Below, one piece after another: positions 27,170-35,210 of a stretch of DNA of 64,000 nucleotides. Every line of letters starts with the position of its first letter. The stretch's first letter is position 1. The notes below the pieces were generated by a model. That model was not told the DNA's origin and ran no database searches. It saw only the letters and a program-made list of their open reading frames with translations. The position numbers and the translations under genes are program-made. The stretch is from Rhodococcus sp. ARC_M6 (GTDB taxonomy: Bacteria; Actinomycetota; Actinomycetes; Mycobacteriales; Mycobacteriaceae): contig NZ_JALGQH010000017.1 in NCBI RefSeq assembly GCF_022810305.1, positions 1 to 64,000 of the forward strand, written 5' to 3'.

Positions 27170-27685
27170 ATGAAGTTGTCGACGCTACGCAAGGGAACTG
27201 TTGCGGCAATGCTGACCGGAAGTGTGTTGCTGTTGTCCGCCGCACCGGCTCTTGCCGAGCCGGGAAGTGCCGGGAGCAGCGGCAGCCTGGGGAGTATGGG
27301 AAGCATCAGCAGTGGTTCCGCGGTCCTGCCGATTCCGAGCCCCGCCGGCCTCGTCGCACTGGCAGCAGCAGGTACGCAAACCGGCAAGCCGTACCAATGG
27401 GGTGGCACCGGACCGAACTCGTGGGATTGCTCGGGCCTGACGCAGTGGGCCTTCCGGCAGGCGGGTGTCGCGATTCCGCGCACGAGCCAGGAGCAGGCGA
27501 ATGCGGGACAAGCGGTTCCGCTGTGGGCGCTGGCGATGGGTGACATCATCACCTTCTATCCCGGCGCGACGCACGTCGGTATCTACGCCGGCGGCGGAAT
27601 GGTGTTCAACGCCTACGGCACCGGAGTTCCGACCGGGCTGACACCGTTGGCAGATCTGCCGATCAACAACATTCGCCGCTTCTAG
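27170..27685 (+). CDS. Secreted NlpC/P60 peptidoglycan endopeptidase
   Basis: 171 residues from the ATG at 27170 with TAAGGACGG upstream. Signal peptide to ALA|EP (cleavage after residue 29), a short Gly/Ser linker containing GSLGS, and a C-terminal NlpC/P60 domain with the nucleophile Cys87 in SWDCSGL, His135 in THVGIY, and a polar third residue further on. The domain cleaves D-gamma-glutamyl-meso-diaminopimelate bonds in cell-wall stem peptides. The single-domain, short-linker form resembles mycobacterial RipB-like or RipD-like proteins but has the full catalytic set. The Gly/Ser motif is shared with the two Ig-repeat proteins at 56.6-60.3 kb. Confidence 0.9.
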   Translation: MKLSTLRKGTVAAMLTGSVLLLSAAPALAEPGSAGSSGSLGSMGSISSGSAVLPIPSPAGLVALAAAGTQTGKPYQWGGTGPNSWDCSGLTQWAFRQAGVAIPRTSQEQANAGQAVPLWALAMGDIITFYPGATHVGIYAGGGMVFNAYGTGVPTGLTPLADLPINNIRRF

Positions 27686-27775
27686 TTTTCTGCACCGGAC
27701 CTTTGGTTCCAATCTGCACAGAACCTTCACAAGTCCTCCCGGGTTCATCCACGTCGGCCTAATACAGTCAGTTCC

Positions 27776-28456
27776 ATGAGTCAGCGAAAAGTGCTCGTGG
27801 TCGACGACGAGGTCGGCATCTGCGAATCGATCGCGGCACGGTTACGTGCCGAGGGATTTGACGTGGAGTTGGCGTTCGACGGTCCCAGCGCTGTCTCGCG
27901 TTGCGCCGAGATCGACCCGGACCTGGTGGTTCTGGACGTGATGATGCCTGGATTCGACGGCCTCGAGGTATGCCGTCGAATCCAGGCGGTGCGGCCCGTG
28001 CCGGTATTGATGCTCACCGCACGTGCCGACGAGACGGACATGGTGATCGGCCTGGGTGTGGGTGCCGACGACTATCTCAGTAAGCCGTTCAGCATGCGGG
28101 TGCTGGTAGCACGGGTGCAGGCGTTGCTTCGACGTGCCGATCGTGCCGAGAGCGCGGCGCGGCCCGTGCTCCTTGAATTCGGCGATGTCGTCATCGATCT
28201 GACGGAGCGTCGGGTGCGCCGCACGGATCAGGAAGTGCACCTGACGCGAACCGAGTTCGACCTCATTGCCTACCTCGCCGAGAGGCCACGAGCCGCGATT
28301 CCTCGTGAGTCGTTGTTCGAGGAGATCTGGGGTTGGGGTGAGGGCGGCGGAAGCCGCACGGTGGACAGTCACGTCAAGGCCTTGCGGCGTAAGTTGGGCC
28401 CGTCGGTGATCCGAACGGTTCATGGCGTCGGATACGCCTGGGATGCGCCGAAATGA
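27776..28456 (+). CDS. OmpR/PhoB-family response regulator
   Basis: 226 residues. Receiver domain with DDE acidic pocket (10-12), phospho-acceptor Asp54 in VVLDVMMPGFDG and Lys in LSKPF, followed by a winged-helix DNA-binding domain (about 130-225) with 'LTRTEFDLIAYLAERP' and 'RTVDSHVKALRRKLG...VRTVHGVGYAWD'-type motifs. It is the partner of the kinase whose ATG overlaps its TGA. The controlled genes are unknown; the membrane-protein gene after the kinase is a candidate. Confidence 0.92.
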   Translation: MSQRKVLVVDDEVGICESIAARLRAEGFDVELAFDGPSAVSRCAEIDPDLVVLDVMMPGFDGLEVCRRIQAVRPVPVLMLTARADETDMVIGLGVGADDYLSKPFSMRVLVARVQALLRRADRAESAARPVLLEFGDVVIDLTERRVRRTDQEVHLTRTEFDLIAYLAERPRAAIPRESLFEEIWGWGEGGGSRTVDSHVKALRRKLGPSVIRTVHGVGYAWDAPK

Positions 28457-29448
28457 GTTTCACGGAAAGAGTTTTCGCGAGGTGGCCGCGCCCGCTGGAC
28501 CCGATGCGTTCCTTCAAGGTCAAAGTCGGTCTCCTCGTCGTTGCGGCGTTGTTCTTCGCGTCGGGCGGATTCTGGCTTACCGCGCAGCAACCGTTCCGCT
28601 TTGCATTATTGACGGCTTTAGTGGTGGCACTGGGAGTTACGCAGGTGCTCGCCCACGGCATGACGTCACCGCTGCGTGAGATGACAGCGGCAGCACAGGC
28701 CATGGCGCGCGGTGATTACTCCCGTCGAGTCCGGGCAACCTCACGCGACGAGGTGGGTGAACTGGCGGTGGCGTTCAATCGGATGGCCGAGGACCTGGGC
28801 GCCGACGACCAGTATCGCCGCGAATTGATCGGCAACGTATCGCACGAATTGCGCACGCCGATAACAGTTTTGCAGGCGTTGCTCGAGAACGTCGTGGACG
28901 GCGTGCAGGAGCCGAATGCGGAAACGATGCGCTCGGCGCTCGCTCAGACCGAACGACTCGGCGCTTTGGTAGCCGATCTACTCGATCTCTCGAAACTTGA
29001 AGGCGGTGCAATACCGCTGAAGCTCAGCAACTTCGATCTCGAACCCTTTCTCCGGGAAGTTGCCGCAGAGAGGGGAACTGACGTCGCCATCGATGTAAGG
29101 CCGCCGAGATTGGCAGTGGTCGCTGATCCAGATCGACTCCACCAGGTGGTGACAAATCTGGTGGACAACGCGGTGCGGCACGGTTCGACGGAGGTGGGGA
29201 TCGTCATCCGTGCGTACAACCGGGTGGACGGCGAGGCGGTGATCGAGGTGAACGACAACGGACCCGGAATCGAGCCTGACTCTCGCGCGCTGGTTTTCGA
29301 TCGATTCACTCGAGGCGGTTCCACAGATGGCGGGACCGGACTTGGGCTAGCTATCGCAAAATGGGCGGTCGAACTGCACGGCGGAACCATTGCAGTTGTC
29401 GATGCCCGTGCGGGCTGTTGTATCCGAGTAGTGCTGCCGCAGAACTGA
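28453..29448 (+). CDS. HAMP-domain sensor histidine kinase
   Basis: 331 residues, overlapping the response regulator by ATGA. Two closely spaced membrane helices (about 22-42 and 48-68) leave almost no extracytoplasmic sensor loop, so it probably senses membrane or intracellular signals. A HAMP linker (about 68-120) leads to the DHp domain with His131 in NVSHELRTPI and a HATPase domain with N-box 'NLVDNAVRHG', G1 'DNGPGIE' and G2 'GGTGLGLAI'. It should phosphorylate the regulator just upstream. Short for its class and lacking a dedicated input domain. Confidence 0.92.
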   Translation: MSFTERVFARWPRPLDPMRSFKVKVGLLVVAALFFASGGFWLTAQQPFRFALLTALVVALGVTQVLAHGMTSPLREMTAAAQAMARGDYSRRVRATSRDEVGELAVAFNRMAEDLGADDQYRRELIGNVSHELRTPITVLQALLENVVDGVQEPNAETMRSALAQTERLGALVADLLDLSKLEGGAIPLKLSNFDLEPFLREVAAERGTDVAIDVRPPRLAVVADPDRLHQVVTNLVDNAVRHGSTEVGIVIRAYNRVDGEAVIEVNDNGPGIEPDSRALVFDRFTRGGSTDGGTGLGLAIAKWAVELHGGTIAVVDARAGCCIRVVLPQN

Positions 29449-29520
29449 ACTAGCTGAACGTACGGCGTCACCCTGGATGGGTCGCGTCGCCATTTGCCGA
29501 ACCCGAAAGTGGGAAGAAAC

Positions 29521-30987
29521 ATGACTGCTCCGCTCGTAGTCCCTCAGAAGCCGATGACGACGGTGCCCGCTCCGAAGAAGCCTGGCAGGTTGTGGCGCCG
29601 CCCGGACCGAGCGTCCATTGCAACGCGCTCGATGCTCGTCGGCTCGATTGCAGTCGGTCTGCTCGCTGCATCGATCCTCGACATCGGGGTAGTCGGCGCG
29701 GCCTACCTCATCGTCGGGATCGGTGTTCTCGCGGTAGTCGGAATCCTGACGCCGCCACGGCTGACGCCAGTTCAATGGGCAGCGTGCGTGGGCGCACTCG
29801 CATTGCTGGGAGTAGCCGCGGTTCGCGGGGCGGGTTGGCTTGCTTTCATGTGTATCGTGGCTGCCTGGGTCGTCTTCACCGGGGTGTTGGTCGGCGGTCG
29901 CACGTGGACGGGAATCGTTGCGGGAACCGTCATGCCCTGGCGTGCAGCATTTCGAGTACTTCGATTTGCGCGACGGAGAAACCCGCGGGCGGGAAACACC
30001 CCACGTATTCCCACACTGCGTTTGGTGGCGGTCAGTGCCGTCAGTATCACGCTTCTTCTGATCTTCGGTTCGCTGTTTGTCAGTGCTGATCCTGAGTTCG
30101 CGAAGATTTTCGGTGGTGCACCGTCAGTGCGGGTGGATGAACCGATCGGCCGGCTGGTCATCGGTGCGCTTGTAGCATTTGTCACGCTGAGCGCTGTGTA
30201 TCTTCGACGTCGAACTCCGCGCGTCGACGCGCTGGCTCCGAAACCATCCGTGCCGCTGCCTCTGTGGGAGTGGGCTGTACCGCTGGCGGTATTGAACATC
30301 TTGTTCCTGGGATTTGTTGCAGTGCAGCTGAAAACACTGTTCGGCGGCGATGAGCATGTTCAGGTTACCGATGGTCTGACGTATGCGAACTATGCGCGCC
30401 AAGGCTTCTGGCAGTTGATGGCCGTGACGGTCCTGACATTGGTGGTTATCGCCGTCGCCGTGCGCCGCGTAGATCGCGGAGATCGACGATCACGGAACCT
30501 GGCTCAGGGACTTCTCGGAGCGCTCTGCGCTTTCAGCTTGGTCATCGTGGCGTCCGCAGTTCATCGAATGTGGCTGTACGAGAACCAGTACGGCTTCACC
30601 AGGCTGCGAGTCAGCGTATTCGCCGCAGAACTGCTGCTCGGAGTGGTGTTCATTCTGCTCATCGCGGCGGGGGTGCGAATGTCGGGCAAGTGGCTGCCGA
30701 TCGGAGTCCTGACAACGGCTGTCGTGGGGCTGCTCGCATTTGCCGTGTTCAACCCAGATGCATACATCGCGGAGAAGAATGTCCAACGTTTCGAGGACGG
30801 CAAGAGTATCGACACTCTCTACCTGAGCACACTCTCGGCCGACGCCGTTCCGGCACTGGACCGTTTACCCGAGCCTCAACGCACTCAAACGCTGCATTTT
30901 CTGCAGCAGGAACTGCTCGGATCCGAGGATTCGTGGTGGGAGTTCAACAGTTCACGTGAGCGGGCACGGGAAATTCTGGCCGGGTAG
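29521..30987 (+). CDS. DUF4173/DUF4153-like polytopic membrane protein
   Basis: 488 residues from the ATG at 29521 (GGGAAGAAAC just upstream). A Pro/Lys-rich cytoplasmic N-terminus precedes about ten to twelve hydrophobic segments, with the motif 'RMWLYENQYGFTRLRVSVFAAELLLGVVFILL' typical of the DUF4173 family, and a soluble C-terminal tail beginning 'NPDAYIAEKNVQRFEDGK'. The family's function is unknown. It is 72 nt downstream of the kinase gene and ends at a strong bidirectional terminator, so it is likely the last gene of the two-component operon. Confidence 0.75.
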   Translation: MTAPLVVPQKPMTTVPAPKKPGRLWRRPDRASIATRSMLVGSIAVGLLAASILDIGVVGAAYLIVGIGVLAVVGILTPPRLTPVQWAACVGALALLGVAAVRGAGWLAFMCIVAAWVVFTGVLVGGRTWTGIVAGTVMPWRAAFRVLRFARRRNPRAGNTPRIPTLRLVAVSAVSITLLLIFGSLFVSADPEFAKIFGGAPSVRVDEPIGRLVIGALVAFVTLSAVYLRRRTPRVDALAPKPSVPLPLWEWAVPLAVLNILFLGFVAVQLKTLFGGDEHVQVTDGLTYANYARQGFWQLMAVTVLTLVVIAVAVRRVDRGDRRSRNLAQGLLGALCAFSLVIVASAVHRMWLYENQYGFTRLRVSVFAAELLLGVVFILLIAAGVRMSGKWLPIGVLTTAVVGLLAFAVFNPDAYIAEKNVQRFEDGKSIDTLYLSTLSADAVPALDRLPEPQRTQTLHFLQQELLGSEDSWWEFNSSRERAREILAG

Positions 30988-30998
30988 CCGCAAAAATC

Positions 30999-31032
30999 TA
31001 CGGCCACGCGAGCGCTTGCCCGCGTGGCCGTA
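30999..31032. terminator. Bidirectional hairpin terminator
   Basis: Perfect 12-bp arms TACGGCCACGCG (30999-31010) and CGCGTGGCCGTA (31021-31032), with A-rich sequence on the left (CAAAAAT) and right (AAAT). It lies between the convergent DUF4173 and sulfatase genes and can serve both. Confidence 0.8.
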
Positions 31033-31051
31033 AATCCCTCATGCGATGTGG

Positions 31052-33388
31052 CTAGTGAACTGCGAGCGCAATCTTGTCACGCTCTTCGGTCGAGACGACG
31101 TCACGCGTCGGGAGGAGATCGATTCGCACGCTGTTCAGCTTGCCGCCGTAGCGGAAGGTGCCTTGCGCGGCGAATTCCTCCGCGACCGGGCTGCCGCGGT
31201 TGATGCCGATGTCCAGCTGCTCGTTCATGCTGAAGATCGCCCGCGTGGTCTTCTCGATCCGGCCTTCGGCGACAACTTCGCCGTCGACGCTCAGGGTGGC
31301 GACGCCGCCCTTGCCGATGCCGCCGCCGTCGTACTGGAAGTTGACCGATACTTCCTTGGCATCTGCGTTCAAGGGCTTCTCGGCGCGCACGAACGTCCGG
31401 CCGCCACCACTGAAGTTGTAGCAGTACACGGGAACGGAATCGATGATGTACAAAGCGAATCCACCGAATCGGCCGCCCAAGCTGACGAGCATGCCGTCGG
31501 CGACGCTGCCCAAATCGGCCGTCAACGAGTACGAGCGGTTGAAGAAGTTGGGTGCTGCCTTCTCGACCAGTCCGTTCATGTGCGGGTAGAGAGTGAGGGA
31601 CTTGCGGCCCATCATGGGATGCGGCGGACGCGATTCCGGAGTGGAATGCCGTCCGACAGTCCGATCATCAAGGGGGAGTACCTGATACTTGGCTGCCTCG
31701 ACCAGGAACTTTTCCTTGAGGCGAGCGAGGATCTCGGGATGCTCGTCCGCGAGGTCGCGGGCCTGCGACCAGTCGACAGTGGTGTCGTACAACTCCCACT
31801 TGTCGTCGCTGAGTGAGGTCAGCTCGAGTCCGTGCGTTGCCATCAACCAGGGAGCGCGGTGCGCGGTCACGGCGGTCCAGCCATGATCGTAGATGCCGCG
31901 GTTGCCGAAGATCTCGAAATACTGTGTGGTGTGGCGTTCTTCGGCCTTAGGCTCGTCGAAGGTGTAGTTCATCGCGACACCCTCCATCGGTTTCTGCGTG
32001 ACTCCGTCGACGCTCGTGGGTGCGGGAATGCCCGCTGCCTCGAGAATTGTCGGGGTGATGTCGACGCAGTGATGCCACTGTTCGCGGATACCGGGGTTGT
32101 CGATTCCCTTGGGCCAGTGTGCGATCAGGCCGTTGCGAGTTCCGCCGTAGTGCGACGCAACCTGCTTTGCCCACTGGTACGGGGTATCGAGCGCCAAGGC
32201 CCACGACGCCGGGTAATGCGGGTAGCTGGTTTCGGTGCCCAGTTCGTCGTAACGCGCGAGGACGTCGGCCGTTGCGGTCTTGTAGCCGTTGAGGCCGGCG
32301 AGGTAGTTGAAAGAACCCTCCATGCCACCTTCGGCGGAAGCTCCGTTGTCGCCGAGCATGTACAGGACCAGGGTGTTGTCCAGAACTCCCATGTCCTGCA
32401 AGCGATCTACGAGTCGTCCGACCTCGTCGTCGGTGTGCTCGAGGAATGCTGCGTACAACTCCATGAGCCGTGCCGAGACCTTCTTCTGGTCGTCATCGAG
32501 CTCATCCCAGTGCGGTGCGCCCGGTGCCCACGGAGCCAATTCGGTATCGGGCCCGACGACGCCCATTTCCTTCTGCTTCTCGAGGGTGATCTCACGCTGG
32601 CGATCCCAGCCGTGATCGAACTCGCCGACGTACTTGTTCAGGTAGCTGTCCGGAATCTGAAGCGGTGCATGGCAAGCGCCGAAGGGGAGGTAGCAGAAGA
32701 ACGGCTTGTCGGGGTCCATGGTGTTGACACCCTCGATCCATTCGATCGCGTGATCGACCAGATCCTCCGAGAGGTGGTAACCCTCTTGCGGAGTCTTGGG
32801 CAGGTCGACCATCGTAAAGTCCTCGTAGAGGACCGGGGTGAACTGGTCGGACTCGGCGCCGAGGAAACCGTAGAACTTGTCGAAACCTTCACGCACAGGC
32901 CAACGGTCGAACGGGCCTGCTGCTGTGGTTTCCCAAGTCGGGGTCTGATGCATCTTGCCGAATGCACCGGTGGCGTAGCCGTTGCCCTGCAGAACGCGGG
33001 CGACGGTTGCTGCGGATGCGGGGCGGGTGCCGTTGTATCCGGGTGCGGCGTTGGCCATTTCGGAGATGACACCCATGCCGACGCTGTGGTGATTGCGGCC
33101 GGTCAGAGTAGCTGCGCGGGTCGGTGAGCACAGCGCAGCAGTGTGGAACCGGCTGTACTTGATGCCGTTGTCTGCCAGGCGTTCGGCCGTAGGTGTGCGG
33201 CAAGGACCGCCGAAAGACGAGGCTGCGCCGAATCCGACATCGTCGATCATGATCAGCAGAATGTTGGGTGCGCCGGCTGGTGGGCGGACTGGTTCGGGCC
33301 TTGTGAACGGAACCTGCTGGTCACGGTAGTCGACGGACGCGGCGACGTTCGGTGTTTCGGCGATGATCGGGATGGAATGACGATTCAC
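31052..33388 (-). CDS. Type I (formylglycine) sulfatase
   Basis: 778 residues, GTG start with AGGAG 7 nt upstream. Alkaline-phosphatase-fold sulfatase with metal-binding 'MIDDVGFG' (about 47-54), the formylglycine motif CSPTRAATLTGR with Cys87, and later 'GKMHQTPTWE' and 'LGDNGASAEGG' metal/substrate segments. It hydrolyses sulfate esters after Cys87 is oxidised to formylglycine by the enzyme encoded at 35211-36173. No signal peptide is seen, so it is cytoplasmic. The length fits the large arylsulfatase subfamily (such as mycobacterial AtsA-type enzymes). It is divergent from the TetR gene, with matched palindromes near both starts. Aryl versus alkyl specificity cannot be decided. Confidence 0.92.
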   Translation of the reverse strand: MNRHSIPIIAETPNVAASVDYRDQQVPFTRPEPVRPPAGAPNILLIMIDDVGFGAASSFGGPCRTPTAERLADNGIKYSRFHTAALCSPTRAATLTGRNHHSVGMGVISEMANAAPGYNGTRPASAATVARVLQGNGYATGAFGKMHQTPTWETTAAGPFDRWPVREGFDKFYGFLGAESDQFTPVLYEDFTMVDLPKTPQEGYHLSEDLVDHAIEWIEGVNTMDPDKPFFCYLPFGACHAPLQIPDSYLNKYVGEFDHGWDRQREITLEKQKEMGVVGPDTELAPWAPGAPHWDELDDDQKKVSARLMELYAAFLEHTDDEVGRLVDRLQDMGVLDNTLVLYMLGDNGASAEGGMEGSFNYLAGLNGYKTATADVLARYDELGTETSYPHYPASWALALDTPYQWAKQVASHYGGTRNGLIAHWPKGIDNPGIREQWHHCVDITPTILEAAGIPAPTSVDGVTQKPMEGVAMNYTFDEPKAEERHTTQYFEIFGNRGIYDHGWTAVTAHRAPWLMATHGLELTSLSDDKWELYDTTVDWSQARDLADEHPEILARLKEKFLVEAAKYQVLPLDDRTVGRHSTPESRPPHPMMGRKSLTLYPHMNGLVEKAAPNFFNRSYSLTADLGSVADGMLVSLGGRFGGFALYIIDSVPVYCYNFSGGGRTFVRAEKPLNADAKEVSVNFQYDGGGIGKGGVATLSVDGEVVAEGRIEKTTRAIFSMNEQLDIGINRGSPVAEEFAAQGTFRYGGKLNSVRIDLLPTRDVVSTEERDKIALAVH

Positions 33389-33421
33389 AAGCGGACTCCT
33401 GGCTGTGTAACCGGTACCGGC

Positions 33422-33444
33422 AATTTAAGGGGCTGACTTAAATT
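33422..33444. promoter_or_regulatory. Putative TetR operator upstream of the sulfatase gene
   Basis: Imperfect palindrome with arms AATTTAAG (33422-33429) and CTTAAATT (33437-33444). Read on the minus strand it contains TTAAGTCAGCCCCTTAA, sharing TTAAGTCAG and CTTA with the palindrome upstream of the TetR gene (33569-33583). It lies 34-56 nt upstream of the sulfatase start, where a repressor would block transcription. Confidence 0.6.
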
Positions 33445-33505
33445 GGAGCGTAGCGTCCGGTTGCCTATCCGAAGCCGGGGTCTCGCTCAGTGAGATGCGA
33501 CCCCC

Positions 33506-33551
33506 GCTGTGCGCCTTTATTAACCCGGGGCGGTTAATAAAGGCGCACAGC
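33506..33551. repeat. Dispersed palindrome, 20-bp perfect arms (copy 1)
   Basis: Left arm GCTGTGCGCCTTTATTAACC (33506-33525), 6-nt loop, right arm its exact complement (33532-33551). The same arm sequence recurs at 46295-46342, 12.8 kb away, with a different loop. Here it lies between two divergent genes, so it is not a terminator for either; a repetitive extragenic palindrome or small mobile element is a better reading. Confidence 0.8.
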
Positions 33552-33568
33552 AAATGGGGTTGCAAAAT

Positions 33569-33583
33569 TAAGTCAGTGACTTA
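33569..33583. promoter_or_regulatory. Perfect palindrome upstream of the TetR gene, putative operator
   Basis: TAAGTCAGTGACTTA has 7-bp perfect arms around a central G. It ends 12 nt before the TetR start codon and overlaps the expected promoter/ribosome-site region, which fits negative autoregulation. Its half-site TTAAGTCAG reappears in the palindrome upstream of the divergent sulfatase gene. Confidence 0.7.
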
Positions 33584-33595
33584 TAGGATCTGTTC

Positions 33596-34240
33596 ATGTC
33601 CAGTTCGCTAGATCCCAAAAGCGCAATGATCGCCGTCGCCGAACGTATGTTTGCCGAGCGTGGCATCCACGAGGTTTCGATGCGTGACGTTGCGGCAGCG
33701 GCTGGGCAGCGCAACAACTCTGCCGTCCAGTATCACTTCGGTGGGCGAGACGGTTTGGTGCAAGCGGTTTTCCGGTTCCGGATGAGTCAGATCAACCTTG
33801 CACGTTTGACGTACCTCGACGACATCGATGCAAGTGGTCGAACCGATACGGTTCGGGCCTTGGTCGAAGCGTTCCTCTATCCCCTGGCGGATTTTCTCGC
33901 CACTGCAGATGGATCCAACTACGCCCGCTTCATTGCCAGGGTTTCACCCTCGGTAGACACCATGAGTCCGGAATTTCGCGAAGTCAGTGAAGCGAGCAAC
34001 GAGGTTGTCTCTCGTCTGGCGCGGGCACTCTCACATCTGCCGCGCCGCGTCGCGCTCGAGCGGATCGACCTGATGTCCAACATGACGGTTTCTGCGCTGG
34101 CTGTCTTCGAACAGCGACGCGAAGAAGGAATGCCGGTGGTAAAGGCTGACTTCGACGCTACGGTCGTCCATTTGGTGGACCTGATGGTGGCGGCACTTCT
34201 TGCTCCGCAGAGCGGACACACACGAACGCGAACCACGTGA
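33596..34240 (+). CDS. TetR-family regulator of the sulfatase locus
   Basis: 214 residues with an N-terminal TetR helix-turn-helix: 'MIAVAERMFAERGIHEVSMRDVAAAAGQRNNSAVQYHFGGRDGLVQAVF' (about 11-59). The C-terminal ligand domain shows no recognised subfamily. It is divergent from the sulfatase and 45 nt upstream of the dioxygenase gene. Similar palindromes lie in front of both it and the sulfatase, so it probably represses both sides until a sulfate-ester-derived ligand binds. That regulatory circuit is inferred from position and site similarity. Confidence 0.88.
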   Translation: MSSSLDPKSAMIAVAERMFAERGIHEVSMRDVAAAAGQRNNSAVQYHFGGRDGLVQAVFRFRMSQINLARLTYLDDIDASGRTDTVRALVEAFLYPLADFLATADGSNYARFIARVSPSVDTMSPEFREVSEASNEVVSRLARALSHLPRRVALERIDLMSNMTVSALAVFEQRREEGMPVVKADFDATVVHLVDLMVAALLAPQSGHTRTRTT

Positions 34241-34285
34241 GTCGATTGACTCGCGACCCCGCATACAACTGATCGGAGCCTTTCG

Positions 34286-35203
34286 ATGGCAGCACTCACG
34301 TCCTCCCGTACCGTTCAAATCGGTAATCACACAATCGAATTCGGACCTCGCGGGATGCGCCGCAACCCCGAGGGCGTGGAGTCGATGCCCTACGAGCGTT
34401 TCACGCTGACGCCGGTCACTCCGTTCATCGGTGCCGAGATCAGCAACATCGACCTGCGCGATCCTTCGGCGGAACAGATCGAGGACATCCGCCGGGCACT
34501 TCTCGAATGGAAGGTCGTATTTTTCCGCGACCAGAACATCTCCAGCCTCAATCACCGTGACTTCGCCAGCAATTGGGGCGAACTCGAAGTTCATCCGCTG
34601 CTTCCGCAGGGTGAGGTCCCGGCCGTGGTCCGATTCGAGCGTGGCGAGGACAGTCCGGGTACCGAAAACATCTGGCACGTCGACGTCACGTGGACCAAGA
34701 CCCCGCCGCTGGGGTCTGTCCTGCGTGCGATCGATGTTCCGCCGGCCGGCGGCGACACACTCTGGGCCGATATGGGTAACGCCTTCGATTGCCTTCCTGC
34801 CGAGGTCAAGGAACTGATCGACGGCCGCGACGCGATTCACGACTTCGTGCCGTCGTTCGGCCGCGGAATGACTCCCGAGAAGCTCGAGCAGATGAAGGAA
34901 CAGTTCCCGCCGGTGCTGCATCCGATGGTGCGCAAGCATCCCGAAACGGGTCGCAAGACACTGTTCGTGAACAGCCTCTTCACCACTCACATCCCGGATA
35001 TGGATCCCATCGAGAGCCGTGATCTGCTCAACCTGTTGTTCGCGCAGGTCAAGGTTCCCGATTTCCAGTGCCGCTTCAAGTGGGCTGCTAATTCAATTGC
35101 GTTCTGGGACAACCGAGCAACGCAGCACTACGCGGCCAGCGATTATTTCCCGCATCGCCGCGTCATGGAGCGCGTCGCGATTCTGGGCGACGCACCTTTC
35201 TGA
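34286..35203 (+). CDS. TauD/AtsK-like Fe(II)/2-oxoglutarate dioxygenase
   Basis: 305 residues in the TauD/TfdA fold. The iron facial triad is visible as H131-x-D133 in IWHVDVTW and a distal His in ATQHYAASDY (His281), and the 2-oxoglutarate-binding Arg lies in HRRVMERV near 291-292. Family members oxidise the carbon next to a sulfonate or sulfate-ester group; AtsK opens alkyl sulfates, releasing sulfate. Its place next to a sulfatase and a formylglycine-generating enzyme favours an organosulfur substrate. It starts 45 nt after the TetR gene and converges with the FGE gene with a 7-nt gap. Confidence 0.88.
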   Translation: MAALTSSRTVQIGNHTIEFGPRGMRRNPEGVESMPYERFTLTPVTPFIGAEISNIDLRDPSAEQIEDIRRALLEWKVVFFRDQNISSLNHRDFASNWGELEVHPLLPQGEVPAVVRFERGEDSPGTENIWHVDVTWTKTPPLGSVLRAIDVPPAGGDTLWADMGNAFDCLPAEVKELIDGRDAIHDFVPSFGRGMTPEKLEQMKEQFPPVLHPMVRKHPETGRKTLFVNSLFTTHIPDMDPIESRDLLNLLFAQVKVPDFQCRFKWAANSIAFWDNRATQHYAASDYFPHRRVMERVAILGDAPF

Positions 35204-35210
35204 TCGGTTC

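Noticed and set aside
27686-27775. Terminator after the NlpC/P60 gene
   Set aside because: No convincing inverted repeat was found between the stop and the response-regulator start.
31832-33127. 431-codon plus-strand frame opposite the sulfatase gene
   Set aside because: The minus-strand frame encodes a complete sulfatase with catalytic motif; the plus frame is its shadow.
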